NCBI RefSeq assembly: GCF_009017415.1
Contig: NC_092409.1
Span: 2,232,001 to 2,296,000, forward strand
Reading direction: 5' to 3'
DNA length: 64,000 bases
From: Aspergillus flavus
Lineage: Eukaryota; Ascomycota; Eurotiomycetes; Eurotiales; Aspergillaceae
Position 1 is the stretch's first letter, and each line of letters opens with the position of its first letter. A model generated the notes under the pieces. It worked only from the letters and a program-made list of their open reading frames with translations. It had not been told where the DNA came from and made no database searches. Positions 48,728-64,000 of this stretch are shown here, piece by piece. The position numbers were made by a program, and so were the translations under genes.

Positions 48728-50652
48728 GATGAACCACAACCGTCAAGGATTTGACTAGGGTTGGGAGCAAGGGGAAGAGGGAAAAGAGAGGAGAAGGGTC
48801 TGGAGAAAAGTCCGCAAATGCTAGAGATCAAGACATGAACGCCAAGTGGCCGGATGATTGGTAACGAAACGAGTACTGGTAAGGTACTATCGGGAAGAAT
48901 CTAGAAGAAGGGAGGGAAAGATAGCCGTGCTCCGAAGTGTATTGCGGAGAAGAAATTGGCAACCTTTTATTTTTTTTAATTCTTTTTCCCGCCTTTGACA
49001 GATAACAACACCGTTTAGTCGAGATAATAATAATTGTTATAGTTATAACGAAGGTGATAGGACTAGGGGGGAAAAAGAAATAACCTGGAAATTGGCCTCC
49101 GGGTTAAGGTGCGTTTTGAAGCCGAGAGAGTGGATAAGTACCTGGAGTCGATGATAATTTATCGGTGTCCCTGTATTCAAACGTGTTCTTTTGCGGTCTG
49201 CTGCCATGGGTCTTTGGATCCATTGGTCCCGTTTCGCCGCCGCAAAGACTGTTCAATGGTCGGTAGTGGACCAAAATAAGCCTACAGGGCTGAACGGTAA
49301 GATAACCACATATGGCGGGTGGCCCAGCATGACCGCTACTTTGCTGTGTCAATTTGCTTGTCATCGCTTCCCACCAGAAAAGTTAACATACTAGGAACTT
49401 CATAGTTACGCATGCGAATCTCATTCTTCGACTGGATCCAAAAGTTATATCAGAAATAGCCTAGACGTGCGGAGGGCGAAGTATGTATCCACGTACGGTA
49501 CAATACCGCTGTAAAATACGTGTATTGCATCGGGCCGATCTCCACATTCAGAAATGTTGATGCCTTGCCCCAAGACCCATGCTTGGTCCTGGAACCATGT
49601 CTCTTAGAGGGTAGATGGGGTCCATGCCCTGTGCTAGAGTATGCGTACTAAATGGTAAATCACTGCAGACTCTGGAGGACGATGTATGGCTATGTGGGTG
49701 GTACTGCGTAGAGTGATATTACGTTGCTAGGTCCTTTTCTGACCTATCTCAGGGGACGGACTCGTCTCCGGAGAACTCCCTGATGTCTTGCCACCTTCCA
49801 AAGATTAGTAACTAATATCCTTAGGTACGACAACCGCATGGCATATCATAGATTGGACTTCATTTTAGCCCCTCCCTATTTTCTGTTTCTGAGCTTGCTT
49901 ATTCAACTATCACCATTGGTTACCCTTGCCAATTGAACTGCTTCTATGCCTAATATGTCGAGCATCGATTGCCTAGAAGAAGTGTTGAATATATGTACAA
50001 TTGAAAAGGTATATAGACACAGCCCAACAATCATCAATTCATTTTACTGATAAGACTTATCGAGAAATGCAGTCAGTACATTCTTCAGTCTCAGCAATTG
50101 ATCTTTGCACACATACAAGAGGTTCACTTTGATAGTTGTCAAGGCCATTGTTAACGGTACATACATACACATCCATCCCAAAGAGGTGGAGCGGACTATA
50201 ATGCCGAATGAATTGAAGCAACTCATGCTAGAGCAGCTGGATCGGTCTGATCTGACATCACATTTCAGGTAATCAAGTAGATGGATAGTAAGCGGATGCG
50301 CCATCGCGCAGTCCAGTTAAGGAATAATGAGGCTTTTATGCCTCAGGCAGCATAGTCCCTGTTGGGCCATGCTTGCCTCAGGCGCGCCTGGGGGCACCCT
50401 CCGGCCAAACATCACAAACAATAGGCCGCGCCCGCCTCTCGCTAAAGCTGGCAGGCCGTCACCTCACCGGTTCATCATCTGTTGCTTGAGGATCGCATCT
50501 GTCAAACCTCTAGTGAATTCCACATCCCCATTCCATCTGTGTTGTCTTTTTGTCCTCTTCTTTCCCCACACCTCTTTTCTCTTCTCCTATCAACTCCTTT
50601 CCACCACCGTACTCTGTCTTGTAATCTTCCTATCTGTACCCTATCTTCCAGC
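48728..50652. other. Divergent intergenic region (SERCA / 14-3-3)
   Basis: About 1.9 kb. No gene supported; open frames such as 49191-49394 lack coding character. The right end (50527-50650) is a pyrimidine-rich leader for the 14-3-3 gene. Confidence 0.55.
50527..50650 (+). promoter_or_regulatory. Pyrimidine-rich promoter/leader of the 14-3-3 gene
   Basis: A C/T-rich tract runs to the ATG at 50653. Such tracts accompany strongly expressed fungal genes; no defined factor site is claimed. Confidence 0.4.
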
Positions 50653-52032
50653 ATGACTTCTGAGGTATGTTGTTCCAGCCTGACCCCTCCTCTTCTATTG
50701 TTGTCTGCCCTCGCGTTGCTGTGATAGCGGCTGGACGTGTTGATACATGCATCTCACTCTTGGAGACTCCCCATGGTCTTCTACATTTTCTTTGCAATAA
50801 TGTAAAACAATACTAACAATATTTCTTCATGAACAGCGTGAGAAGTAAGGGTCCAGACCGACTCAATCAACAACAGATAACAGAGATACTAACCCCCTTT
50901 CTCCAGCAAGACATTCCTCGCCCGCCTTTGCGAGCAGGCTGAGCGCTACGATGGTAAGATCCCTTAGGTGGCCCTAGTTGGACCTCTGTACCCTGTGTGC
51001 TAATTCCCTCACTTTACAGAGATGGTCACGTACATGAAGGTGAGTAGCAGCTTACTATAACGCCTGTTGTATCAATCATCTAAGACGCGATCGCTAATGA
51101 TCTAACAGGAAGTTGCCAACGTATGTATCGATTCCGCTTTACACCCCTGAGATCGCTTCCCCCGCACCCCTTTTCTTGCCTTGCTGACCCCGCATTAGAT
51201 TGGAGGCGAGCTTACCGTCGATGAGCGTAACCTTCTTTCCGTTGCCTACAAGAACGTGGTCGGCACCCGCCGTGCTTCCTGGCGTATCATCTCCTCCATT
51301 GAACAGAAGGAGGAGTCCAAGGGCTCTGAGCAACACGTCTCGATCATCCGTGACTACCGACAGAAGATCGAAACCGAGCTGGAGAAGGTCTGCCAGGATG
51401 TTCTTGACGTTCTGGACGAGTCCCTCATTCCCAAGGCCGAGACTGGCGAGTCCAAGGTTTTTTACTACAAGATGTAAGCCCGTTGGTTTCGGGAACGCTC
51501 CATGAATGATGCGGTTAATCAAATTCGATGAATAGGAAGGGCGACTACCACCGTTATCTTGCTGAATTTGCTTCTGGCAACAAGCGTAAGGTTGCTGCTA
51601 CTGCTGCCCACGAGGCCTACAAGGTATGCTCGACGGTTCTCTCGTACTGAAGCTCCCACTTACAATCTGGACTAGAACGCCACCGACGTTGCCCAGACTG
51701 ATCTCACCCCCACTCACCCCATCCGCTTGGGTCTTGCCTTGAACTTCTCCGTGTTCTACTACGAGATCCTGAACTCTCCCGATCGTGCCTGCCACCTTGC
51801 CAAGCAGGCTTTCGATGATGCCATCGCCGAGCTTGATTCGCTCTCGGAGGAAAGCTACCGTGACAGCACCCTTATCATGCAGCTCCTGCGTGACAACCTT
51901 ACCCTTTGGACTTCTTCCGATGGCCAGGAGCCCGAGGGTGCTGCTTCTAAGGAAGACAAGCCTGAAGAGGAGTCTGCCCCTGCCCCCGAGGACAAGGGTG
52001 AGGAATCCAAGCCTGCCGCCCCTGAGTCTTAA
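50653..52032 (+). CDS. artA: 14-3-3 phosphoserine/threonine-binding protein
   Basis: Eight exons, 50653-50664, 50837-50844, 50907-50953, 51020-51039, 51109-51120, 51199-51473, 51536-51623 and 51676-52032, give 272 aa. The chain covers the full 14-3-3 fold: [61 protein letters not shown], and the signature [35 protein letters not shown]. Dimers bind phosphorylated clients in signalling, cell cycle and nitrogen/carbon control. The first five exons are 12, 8, 47, 20 and 12 bases. Exon 2 (8 bases) is a micro-exon. The acidic C-terminal tail ([17 protein letters not shown]) is variable in the family. The symbol follows A. nidulans usage. Confidence 0.95.
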
Positions 52033-53048
52033 AGCGACAAATTGGACGTTTTCTTTTTGTATCAAAAACAGCGTTGTGCGCTCGGCGCCTATTTGGAGAG
52101 GGTTCGGATTCTCCCTGGAAGTGTTTACGATGGTCTGTTTTAGCTGCGTGACTGGTTTGGACCGGCACGTATCTTCCACTTGTTCGGGATCGTGTGGGTC
52201 GGCCGGCGGAGTTTGATATTTGGAGAGCGAAGAAAAGGGGCTGAGCGGAATTTATCTCTCTTTACTGTTTCTATTCCCACCCCCAGAGCAAGATACAATG
52301 TGTTATTTCACCCCTTCCCCCTTCTATTTACTTTGTGCTTGCTTGCCCGCGTTATCTCTCTACTGTTTTCTCGTACATCGTCCCATAAACCCCGCGAATA
52401 TTTGAATTTAAACTTAGTAGTCGTTCTACACAAAGACGTGCGACTTTATAGAGTCGACGCCTTGAAGGATGAAACATACCCCCCGTCTTTTTTAATTCGA
52501 TGGTTCCATTTTTAGAAATACCATGCACACTTGTGGTTTAGTGATCGCTTTCATCGCAGAGTCAGTCTGTTTCCCATAGACTTTCCCTTTGCTCTTGTTC
52601 TCTAATACATGTCGGTAAAGATTCCGCCCAATAATTATTTGCTGGAAAACATGCAAAACACCTAATCTACAAGGTATAGGCTCAGTGTGTTGGATGAAAG
52701 CTAGTTGAATACCGGTTTCTTTAGCGAGAGATCTATAAACTCCCATGTTAGGAATGATTTCCAAATTCTATCTGTGTGAAAAGTTTCCTCTATCCATCTT
52801 CAACTTTGTGTCGCTCGACTTGACCAAAAAATAACATTCTAGGGCAGGGCGAGTAAAACACGTCTCTATCGTATTAATATATACTACCAGAAGCGAGGAG
52901 GCAAGGAAGAGAAAGAAGAGAAAGGATGCGAAGGAACTCTTTAAGGGCGGATATACAAGAGTTGGCAGGAATCATGTCATACTGACAGGGGACTGGCGAC
53001 TATGGGGGCACAAAAAGAAGCAATAAAGAAATGAGATGAAATGATCAA
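52033..53048. other. Convergent intergenic region (14-3-3 / eIF3j)
   Basis: About 1 kb, T-rich, likely long 3' UTRs. No gene supported. Confidence 0.55.
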
Positions 53049-54036
53049 TCACATGAAATCGTCATCACCCAATCCATCATCACCATTGTCATAATCAGCA
53101 TCAAGCTTGTTATCTCTGGAAGTAACCAGTGACACCTTCGTCTTGGCCGCCTTGCTCTTCTTGCTGCCCTTGTCAGCGGCGCGCTCCTCTCTCATCTTCT
53201 CGTTGCTCATAGTAGTCATAGCACTAGCGATCTTCTTGACATCTGCGCTGTTCAGCTCCTTAACAAGCTGCTTAGCAAACTCCTGCGCCCACAGGGAATA
53301 GTGAGGCTTCTTCGAATGGGGAGTCAGGAGCGGGATAAGGGTGGAAGTCAAACGAGCGAACTGCTCCTTAGTGGTAGGCTTGAATAAAGGCATGGCAGAA
53401 AGATCGACGGCCTGCGTCGGGTCGGCCGAGTCACTAATAACGATAGCCTTGGGGGCGCCGCGGTTCCGGTTGAGGTCGATATCACCGAACAGATCTTCAG
53501 CGTGCTTGAGATCGGCATCCTTCTGGGCGCGGCGCAGACGGGCTCTCTTGTCGGCATCGTCCTCCTCCTCGCTGTCGGAATCCTCCTCTTCGGCCTTCTT
53601 TTTGCGCTCCTCCTTGTGTTCCTGTATACGCTGCGACTTGCTCTTCTTCTTTGCGGCAGCTTCGGCGTCGGCCTTAGCCTTGGCTTCGGCCGCTTTGGCT
53701 GCCTTTTCCCGCTCTACTTCGGAGTCTTCAGCGGCGTCCCAGGAGTCGAGGACCTGTTGAGTATCCCAGCTAATTAGCAAATTGTGTCTCCGGGCGATGG
53801 TCATATGTGCCATATATAGTAGGGTACATAGCAAAAAAGAAAGATTAACCCACCTCATCTTCTTCTTCATCGTCGAATCTGCGACGAGGAGCCACAGGAG
53901 GAGGGGAGACACTGTCCTCCTCATCGTCTGTGAGAGAAAAGTAGGAACTGTCAGTAAAGTGCCGTTGTAAAGAAAGCAGACTATATGCGGAAGGCCACAA
54001 ATTTCAGATCTTCTTACCCCACCGTTCGGGCGCCAT
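53049..54036 (-). CDS. hcr1: Translation initiation factor eIF3 subunit J (Hcr1)
   Basis: Three exons, 54036-54018, 53927-53854 and 53753-53049, give 265 aa. The N-terminus MAPERWDDEEDSVSPPP is the family signature, followed by an acidic segment and VLDSWDAAEDSE. A charged Lys/Glu helix rich in AEAKAKADAEAAAKKK comes next, then the core AEDLFGDIDLNR, and the conserved LWAQEFAKQLVKELNSADVKKIASAM. The acidic C-terminus ends GDDGLGDDDFM. eIF3j joins the 40S decoding centre during initiation and helps ribosome recycling. Exon 1 is only 19 bases. Confidence 0.93.
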
Positions 54037-54567
54037 GACTAGTCAAGAGTGTATAAAGCGGTAAAAGCTTCAAGCTTCTAATGACTCAATAACAGAGTGA
54101 GTAAGCCGTGTATCCCAACAAGAGGGTCGTCGTGGGTGAATCAATAACCAGAAGGCGAATTTGATGTGGGCGAGTGAGCCGTCCCTCAATAACTTCACGA
54201 TAAAACAATCTGGTGGTGGGGCTAGCGGGGTCACGTGTACCCTTACCATTCACGCCCATTCATTAGGAGTCAACATCATTATACATTATAAAGTAAATAT
54301 CTACGAAGTATATTGGGAGACTATAGCTACTAGCGACGGTCTACATGGGCAGGGACTTTTTTTGGCACTTTTATTGCATTACTGCCACTATATCTGGCCT
54401 AATCGAATCGTCATCATAAATCTTAAGAGAATATCATCTGTAGTGCTTTGTGCAGCTCAGAGGTTGCAAGTAGCGGGAACCCGGGTATGCAGTGTGGTCC
54501 CGAGTCCAACCATCTTTCGATAATGTGTCAGGTTGGCTGGTAGACGTCATATAATCATACGGTTCAT
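54037..54567. other. Intergenic (eIF3j promoter, enolase 3' flank)
   Basis: About 530 bases between two minus-strand genes. No further feature. Confidence 0.5.
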
Positions 54568-57576
<3,009 letters not shown>

Positions 57577-58979
57577 ATGAACGGCGCTGCTGACCCGGAG
57601 AGAGAGCAGGCGCTCGAGGACTACAAGAAGAGCCTGCTGGAGCTCCGAGAATGGGAGGCCAAGCTCAAATCGCTCCGGATGGGAATCAAGGATTTGCAAA
57701 GAGAGTTTGATATCTCAGAGGAAAACATTAAGGCTCTACAGAGTGTGGGCCAGATCATCGGTGAAGTGTTGAAGCAGCTGGATGAGGAGAGATGTACGTT
57801 TATCAATACTTTGTTTCCAACATAAAACACTACTTATAACTCGCCATGCACGGTGGACTGCTCCAATCTACATTTAACATGGGCTAACTTTGAACCATAG
57901 TCATTGTTAAGGCATCATCCGGTCCCCGTTATGTCGTCGGTTGCCGTTCGAAGGTCGATAAGTCGAAACTGAAACAAGGGACTCGTGTCGCTCTCGATAT
58001 GACAACCCTGACTATCATGAGGATGCTGCCACGGGAGGTTGATCCATTAGTATACAACATGTCTTTGGAGGACCCGGGACAAGTCAACTTCGCTGGTATT
58101 GGTGGCTTGAACGAACAAATCCGAGAGTTACGAGAAGTGATCGAGTTGCCGCTCAAAAATCCCGAGCTTTTCCACCGAGTTGGTATTAAGCCACCCAAGG
58201 GTGTCCTCCTTTATGGACCTCCTGGTACAGGAAAGACACTGCTGGCACGAGCCGTGGCAAGCTCTATGGAGACCAACTTTTTGAAGGGTGAGCGCACCAT
58301 GTTTATTGGGAATACAGGACGCCTTTGCTGACCATTTGAAGTTGTCTCGTCTGCCATCGTCGACAAGTACATCGGTGAATCTGCACGGTTAATAAGAGAG
58401 ATGTTCGGGTACGCCAAGGAGCATGAGCCTTGTATTATCTTCATGGATGAAATCGATGCTATTGGTGGTCGACGATTCTCTGAGGGTACATCCGCTGACC
58501 GTGAAATCCAACGGACATTGATGGAGCTTCTTAACCAATTGGATGGCTTCGATTACCTTGGAAAGACGAAGATCATCATGGCTACGAACAGACCTGATAC
58601 TCTTGATCCCGCTCTGTTGCGAGCGGGTCGTTTGGACCGCAAGATTGAGATTCCTCTGCCCAATGAAGTTGGTCGTTTGGAGATCTTGAAGATCCACTCT
58701 AGTACTGTCCAACTCGAGGGTGATATAGACTTTGAGAGCGTCGTGAAGATGAGCGACGGTCTTAACGGAGCAGATCTGCGCAATGTTGTCACGGAAGCGT
58801 ATGTTATTTCATTCCTTACTCTTTTGTTTGCGGTTGATGTTTCTGACAATGAGCACAGTGGTTTGTTTGCCATTAAGGACTACCGAGACGCTATTAACCA
58901 AGATGACTTCAACCGGGCGGTGCGCAAGGTGGCGGAAGCTAAGAAGCTGGAAGGCAAGCTGGAGTACCAGAAGCTTTAG
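57577..58979 (+). CDS. rpt4: 26S proteasome regulatory AAA-ATPase subunit Rpt4
   Basis: Four exons, 57577-57793, 57901-58287, 58342-58798 and 58859-58979, give 393 aa. N-terminal coiled coil ([23 protein letters not shown]), OB-fold region ([21 protein letters not shown]), AAA domain with Walker [16 protein letters not shown], Walker [14 protein letters not shown], second region of homology [16 protein letters not shown], and the C-terminal [21 protein letters not shown]. The subunit is one of six ATPases in the base of the 19S particle, unfolding ubiquitinated substrates. The C-terminus KLEYQKL is close to the usual Rpt4 end. Confidence 0.95.
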
Positions 58980-60342
58980 TGACATAGATTTTCCCGAGGA
59001 TGACATTACAAAATCGGTCATGTTTAGATAATATGCAATCCGTTTCACGAGCTTTTCACGATGCTTACTTGATTTAAGAGAGATTATTACACCCCGTAGG
59101 ATAGCGCGCATAACGCTCGTTGCTGGATCTACGACTTGGTTTAGTCGTAAATCGCTTACCATCCATGAAAGTGGCAGTTGATTATCAAAGTGGGTAAAGA
59201 ACACTGCAAGGACTAGCTTGGGTGAAACCTTCTCTTTTATCACTTGTTATTCTTCCTCTGGAGTGTTGATCAGTTGAAGATTCCCGGGATGGCAAAAGGA
59301 TTACGAATATCTTTCTAGCCACCGCAGATCGTATCCCCGATCGCGGATGGGGAGGAAGATACTACTTTGAGAACAAACTACCAATACCGTTTAATACAGT
59401 GGTATATCAGAAATGCTCTTGAACTACCCACACCTACTGTAGGTAGATGTCTTGCAAAAGAAAAGCTGGGTAATCGCCAGGTGGCCAAAGTATGAGAGCC
59501 AAGAAAGACAAACTTCCGCCGTCAAAGGGTCCATTTGGCTCCACTCTGCATATGGGAGGATCTTGGAGACGTACTTGGAGGAGTACTTATGTAGGTCGTT
59601 CTTTTCTCATAATAGAGTATATGGACAGACGCCTATGGTTCACGATCAGAAGGTATACACGAAGGATCAAGAGTGAAGGGCGACAGCGATTCCCCGAATT
59701 ATAATTCTTACTCGTAGTATAGTTACGTACCTTGCTTGGGACAAGGCATTTCATTGGCAGAATCGCAGCATTCACCAGCGGTCTCCACTTATTTCATGCG
59801 TGCCCTCTTACTCTTATAGTTTGAAAATCCCAGAATGAATCCCCCATTGCAATAATTGTCTAACCCGCAACTCCAAGCAGCCCCAAATCCCGACCCTCGT
59901 GCTGCGCACCTCATGAATCTATTTATCTTTTGTCCTTTCTCATGAGTAACGCATTGTAAAGCTCCACAAAACGGGTTGCATTAGGCAATCAATGCACGCT
60001 TGGTTAGTTGTTGACACCTAGCTTCAACCTGTCATTATTACTCTGTGCAACTGCTATGTGAACCATGGTTGTAAGCAATATTTCTAACGTTTCCTCCCCC
60101 ATCTATGTAGGAATTATTCTCCCGTCACCAATTTGCCCTATAGATAGTTGTACCTTGTTCAAGAGTTGACACCGATCGGTGGACAGAGGAAATAGACAAT
60201 TATTCGTGCCTCGCGAAGTTGAAGGACAAGCTAGCGCCTATGCCGATTGACTGTTCACTTTCTTCGCTATAGCGAGTGGGTTCCGCGAAGGCCACCTCTA
60301 TCCTACACGAGCTAGAACAAAGTGACACAAGGGCCCACGGCT
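58980..60342. other. Intergenic between Rpt4 and GH47
   Basis: About 1.36 kb, both genes plus strand. No coding or repeat feature supported. Confidence 0.55.
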
Positions 60343-62597
60343 ATGTCGTTCCACTACCCTCCCAGAAACCCGTCGCTTTCTCCCCAACCACCCCTCGAGA
60401 ACAACTCCTGGCGTGCGAGTCGCAGCCCCGGACCTAAGCTAGGTGGATACGGACTTTCGCAGTCCGCTGGGGTATCTAACAATCTGACCACATTCTTCGG
60501 CGACGGTCGTACACTTCCCATGTACAAAGATAAGCCCTACTTTGCGCCTCGGCGCACGGGCCCAAAAGTTAGGCAGAGGAGGGTTCTCTACGGCGGACTT
60601 TGTCTATTCTTTCTAGTCTCGCTGTGGTATTATATGTCTGGTAGCTGGGGCAAGCCGGAGATAAAGACGTCAGAGTCGCAGAAAGGAGAAGAGCTCTGGG
60701 CTTGGGTGCAGAGCTTGGACAAGGAACCAGCCTACAATGGCGAAGAACTAAAGGGTATCGACTGGGCAGCCAGGCGAGAGAAGGTCAGGGATGCATTCAT
60801 TGTTAGTTGGGATGACTACGCGAAGAATGGATGGGGTATGTTCTCAGGTGTCGCTCTAGATGCAACCATAACAATATTCTAATGTTGGACAGGGCTGGAC
60901 CAGTATCGTCCAGTTGCTAAGGATGGCAAAAACATGGTCGAAGGTGGATTGGGATGGATAATCGTTGACGCGCTTGACACGATGATAATGATGAACCTCA
61001 CGTCACGGGTCCAGCATGCCCGTGACTGGATTCAGCATTCACTACAATACAATCAGGACCATGATGTCAGCACATTCGAAACCACCATTCGCATGTTAGG
61101 CGGTCTCTTGTCAGCACATTACCTTTCCACCACCTATACAGATCTGGCGCCAATCTCGGGCGACGAGGACTTGTATATTGAGAAAGCGACTGACCTCGCA
61201 GAGCGGCTATCAGGAGCGTTCGAGTCAAGCTCTGGGGTACCCTTCGCCAGCATCAATCTCAAAAAGTCGGAGGGGATACCGGCACATTCGGATAATGGCG
61301 CTTCTTCTACAGCCGAAGCGACGACTGTGCAGCTGGAGTTCAAGTATTTGGCTAAGTTAACCGGGGAAGCAGAATACTGGCGGATGGCGGAGAAGGTAAT
61401 GGAAGTGGTGGATAGGTCGAAAATGGAGGACGGTCTGGTTCCCATCTATATCTACCCGGACACCGGCAAGTTCAGAGGGAAGAACATCCGCCTCGGTAGT
61501 AGAGGCGATTCCTACTATGGTACAGTCTTTCCTTGTAATTCCTCCTTCATTGTCCGATAACTGACGCATCTACTTTGCCAGAATATCTCATCAAGCAGTA
61601 TCTCCAAACATCGGAACAGGAGCCGGTCTACAAGGAGATGTGGGACGAAGCGCTGATTGGCATCCGCAAACACTTGGTTGCCTATACAAAGCGCGCCCAG
61701 TTGGCGATTGTGGGAGAACGGCCCGAGGGCCTGGAGGGAAAGCTCTCGCCCAAGATGGATCACCTTGTCTGCTTCTTACCCGGAACGATTGCGCTCGGCG
61801 CTACTGGGGGGATACCGCTATCGCAAGCGAAAAAGTCACCCTATTGGAGTCAACGGCATGACGAGGAGATCCTCCTCGCCAAAGAGCTGATGAAAACCTG
61901 CTGGGCGACCTACCTCGCCACAAAGACTGGTCTTGCGGCTGAAATCACCTACTTTAAACTGGACAATCCCGCAGTCATGATGCAAGATATGTACCCAGAG
62001 TCCACTCTAACCACCGGCAACCGAAAATCTGAACAAGAAGACCTTCCCCTGAAGTCTAAGCCGCTCTACCCGTTAGACGATAAAACATTAAACTGGGAAA
62101 ACGACCTCGACATCCACATGCAAGACCGACACAACCTCCAACGTCCCGAGACCCTCGAATCCCTGTTCTACATGTACCGAATCACCGGCGACGAAACCTA
62201 TCGTCACTGGGGCTGGGAGATGTTCAAATCATTCGTCCGACACACCGCTATCGTCGAACACGACAACACTCACGCCGATCCCACGTCCGATAAACCAGCC
62301 GAACCAAGCCGGCCGCAAATCATCAGCTTCACCTCTCTAAACAACGTCGATGTCATCCCGCCCACCCGCAGAGACAACATGGAAAGTTTCTGGATGGCAG
62401 AAACCCTTAAGTACTTCTATTTACTCTTCTCGGATCGCGACTTCATTCCACTCGAGGAAAACGTCTTCAACACTGAGGCGCACCCATTCCCCCGGTTCAA
62501 GTTAGGGGGAGAGCTGAAGACGGGATGGGAGCGGAAGAGTAGCGAATCTGAATCGGTGCCGAAGTCGGCACCGCAGGAGCAAGAGCAAGCTCCCTGA
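60343..62597 (+). CDS. Class I alpha-1,2-mannosidase, glycoside hydrolase family 47
   Basis: Three exons, 60343-60835, 60893-61519 and 61582-62597, give 711 aa. It is a type II membrane protein: a cytosolic tail of about 80 residues ending in basic RQRR, then a transmembrane anchor (VLYGGLCLFFLVSLWYYM, residues 81-98). The lumenal catalytic domain has GLGWIIVDALDTMIMM, HDVSTFETTIRMLGGLLSAHYL, KMDHLVCFLPGTIALGA, NLQRPETLESLFYMYRITGD and the late block RRDNMESFWMAETLKYFYLLFS. GH47 enzymes trim mannose from N-glycans in ER or Golgi; which compartment is not decided here. The start is the first ATG in frame; an upstream frame to 60322 uses GTG. Confidence 0.93.
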
Positions 62598-62919
62598 GCG
62601 AGATGTAGAAATCGCTGTTTTAATGCAGCTATTTGGGTACTACTCGGATAGTCTTTGGTTGGAGTACTTTAGCGTTGGATTGGTATGCTATATATACCTT
62701 GAACTGGTATTCGTTTCTAAATCTCTTGCTATGGGCCTAACGCTTGTAACTTTTGATAGTAGATGAGATTCCTTGGGGATATTAGATTGTAATCAATCTC
62801 CGTCGTTGATAGGGTTCGTAAAACAGAAGCAACCAGGGCATAGATGCTCTGACTCTAAGGATACTTATATATGAGATGCATGGGTATATAACATCACACG
62901 CAGACAGAGAGTATCAAGC
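62598..62919. other. Convergent intergenic region
   Basis: Just over 300 bases between two 3' ends. No other feature. Confidence 0.5.
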
Positions 62920-64000
62920 CTAACGACGCTGCAAAGCCGCCTCGATCAACTTCCGATATCCGCGAACAGCCTCCTGCAGATCCCCAACAGTTATAGCTTC
63001 ATTATCACCATGGGCAACATGGATACTACCGGGACCATAGAGGTAGCGACGAACGGGGCCGTCCTCGCGCTCATGGATCTGCAGATTCGGCACATCGGTG
63101 CCGTAGTTTACCGTCGTGATGTCGAAGCCATCAACGTCTGTATCCAAGTCCTGAGGGGGATATCCTTCGGAGCGGGTATTAAACTCCGCGTACACATCGG
63201 GGTTACCATCCGTCGCATCGCGCACGGCCCGTCGAACGATATCCCGTGCCTCGTCAGGGGTGCCCGCGGCCAGACGCACGGCAACGTCAGCGCGAGCAGT
63301 GGCCGGGACGACGTTGGCAGCGACACCAGCGTCTACTCGGCCGATGTTCACGGTCGTGTTGCCATACTTCGGGCTGGAAGGAAGACCGCCCTTGTCGGCA
63401 GGGATGTTGCCCAGCTGGTCGACGCGGGAGAGGGCCGGGAGGACGGCGGAGATGGCGCTGCGGCCGAGCCAGGGGTATCCGGAGTGGGCAGCGTGGCCTT
63501 TAGCGACGATCTCGAAGCCCAGCATCCCCTTGTGGCCGGACACGAGGGCGAGTTCGGTGGGTTCGCCGAAGATCACAGTGTGGAAGGCGGAGGGAGCTGG
63601 ATTGAGTGAGGATTCCGAGAACGCTCTCATGCCATCTCCACCGGTTTCTTCGCCAACGACGAAGAGCAGACCCAAGGGCGCACTGGGATTCTGCTCAAGA
63701 ACATCGAGAGCAGCGAAGATTTGGGCTGCGACGCTGCCTTTGGCGTCAACGGAGCCGCGACCGGAGATACGGATCGTGGACGGGTCATTATCCGTGGTCG
63801 AGTCGGTGTCCAAGGAGTACGGGATAAATGGTGGGACAGTGTCGATGTGACTGGTAATGAGGATTTCCGGGGTATTAGACGACGGGTAGGCAAAGACGTT
63901 AAAACGCTCTTGGTTTTCTCTTTGAGAAGACGAAGTTACTGCCTGCTCAATGACGGTGAAGTTGCGGGCGCGGAGAAAATCGGCGATGAACTCCCCGACA
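62920..64000 (-). CDS. M20 family metallopeptidase / ArgE-DapE-like deacylase, partial (5' end beyond window)
   Basis: The frame is open from the window edge to the stop at 62920, about 360 codons, lacking its N-terminus. Zn-ligand and catalytic motifs are visible: [12 protein letters not shown] (first His and catalytic Asp), GRGSVDAKG (bridging Asp), GEETGGDGM (general-base Glu then metal Glu), FGEPTELA, and VAHGDNEA with the final His. The lid domain is between these ([21 protein letters not shown]). Members cleave acylated amino acids or dipeptides. The C-terminus ends LIEAALQRR. No intron is seen in the part present. Confidence 0.9.
   Translation of the reverse strand, partial: VGEFIADFLRARNFTVIEQAVTSSSQRENQERFNVFAYPSSNTPEILITSHIDTVPPFIPYSLDTDSTTDNDPSTIRISGRGSVDAKGSVAAQIFAALDVLEQNPSAPLGLLFVVGEETGGDGMRAFSESSLNPAPSAFHTVIFGEPTELALVSGHKGMLGFEIVAKGHAAHSGYPWLGRSAISAVLPALSRVDQLGNIPADKGGLPSSPKYGNTTVNIGRVDAGVAANVVPATARADVAVRLAAGTPDEARDIVRRAVRDATDGNPDVYAEFNTRSEGYPPQDLDTDVDGFDITTVNYGTDVPNLQIHEREDGPVRRYLYGPGSIHVAHGDNEAITVGDLQEAVRGYRKLIEAALQRR

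Overview
The window is nuclear DNA from a filamentous ascomycete. It most resembles Eurotiales (Aspergillus or Penicillium). The basis is dense short introns of about 45-80 bases with GTAAGT/GTATGT donors and CTAAC-like branch sites, and a typical gene set: 14-3-3, enolase, SERCA, eisosome protein 1, GH35 beta-galactosidase, GH47 mannosidase, and CFEM proteins including a PTH11-like receptor. Genus is an inference from gene style; I could not search a database. I rebuilt exons by hand from splice signals, frame continuity and family resemblance, and each multi-exon model given here closes in frame.

Layout. 0-12 kb is an accessory region. It holds a secreted GMC flavin oxidoreductase, a CFEM-rhodopsin (PTH11-like) receptor, an AT-rich island with a dead Tc1/mariner transposon, and a secreted heme-thiolate peroxidase. 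The transposon is split by a solo LTR with a perfect 5-base target duplication. 12-21.7 kb holds housekeeping genes: a small one-TM protein, an ER J-protein (Erj5 type), a PRA1 protein only 26 bases ahead of a fungal coiled-coil/low-complexity protein, an Sfk1/FRAG1/DRAM membrane protein, and an atypical tyrosine phosphatase. 22-33 kb holds a secreted GH35 beta-galactosidase, eisosome protein 1, an MFS transporter, and a long non-genic stretch with a 34-base poly-G run. 33-45 kb holds a GPI-type CFEM protein, Ilm1, the geranylgeranyltransferase-I beta subunit, a large Ser/Thr kinase and a FucP-like sugar transporter. 45-64 kb holds SERCA, 14-3-3, eIF3j, enolase, proteasome Rpt4, GH47 alpha-mannosidase and a truncated M20 peptidase.

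Genes are individually transcribed on both strands, with no clear biosynthetic cluster. Some share themes. The ER/secretory set is Erj5, PRA1, SERCA and GH47. The cell surface set is the two CFEM proteins, Eis1 and Sfk1. Secreted oxidation and sugar use are covered by the GMC oxidase, peroxidase, beta-galactosidase and FucP-like permease.

The most notable observation is the transposon island. Every in-frame stop in the transposase lies at a tryptophan position of the family, and all three catalytic acids are changed in the way G-to-A mutation predicts (N, N, K). This is a textbook repeat-induced point mutation (RIP) outcome. The LTR that later landed in it looks much less mutated. I found no CRISPR array, no tRNA or rRNA, and no evidence for an entirely new multi-gene system.
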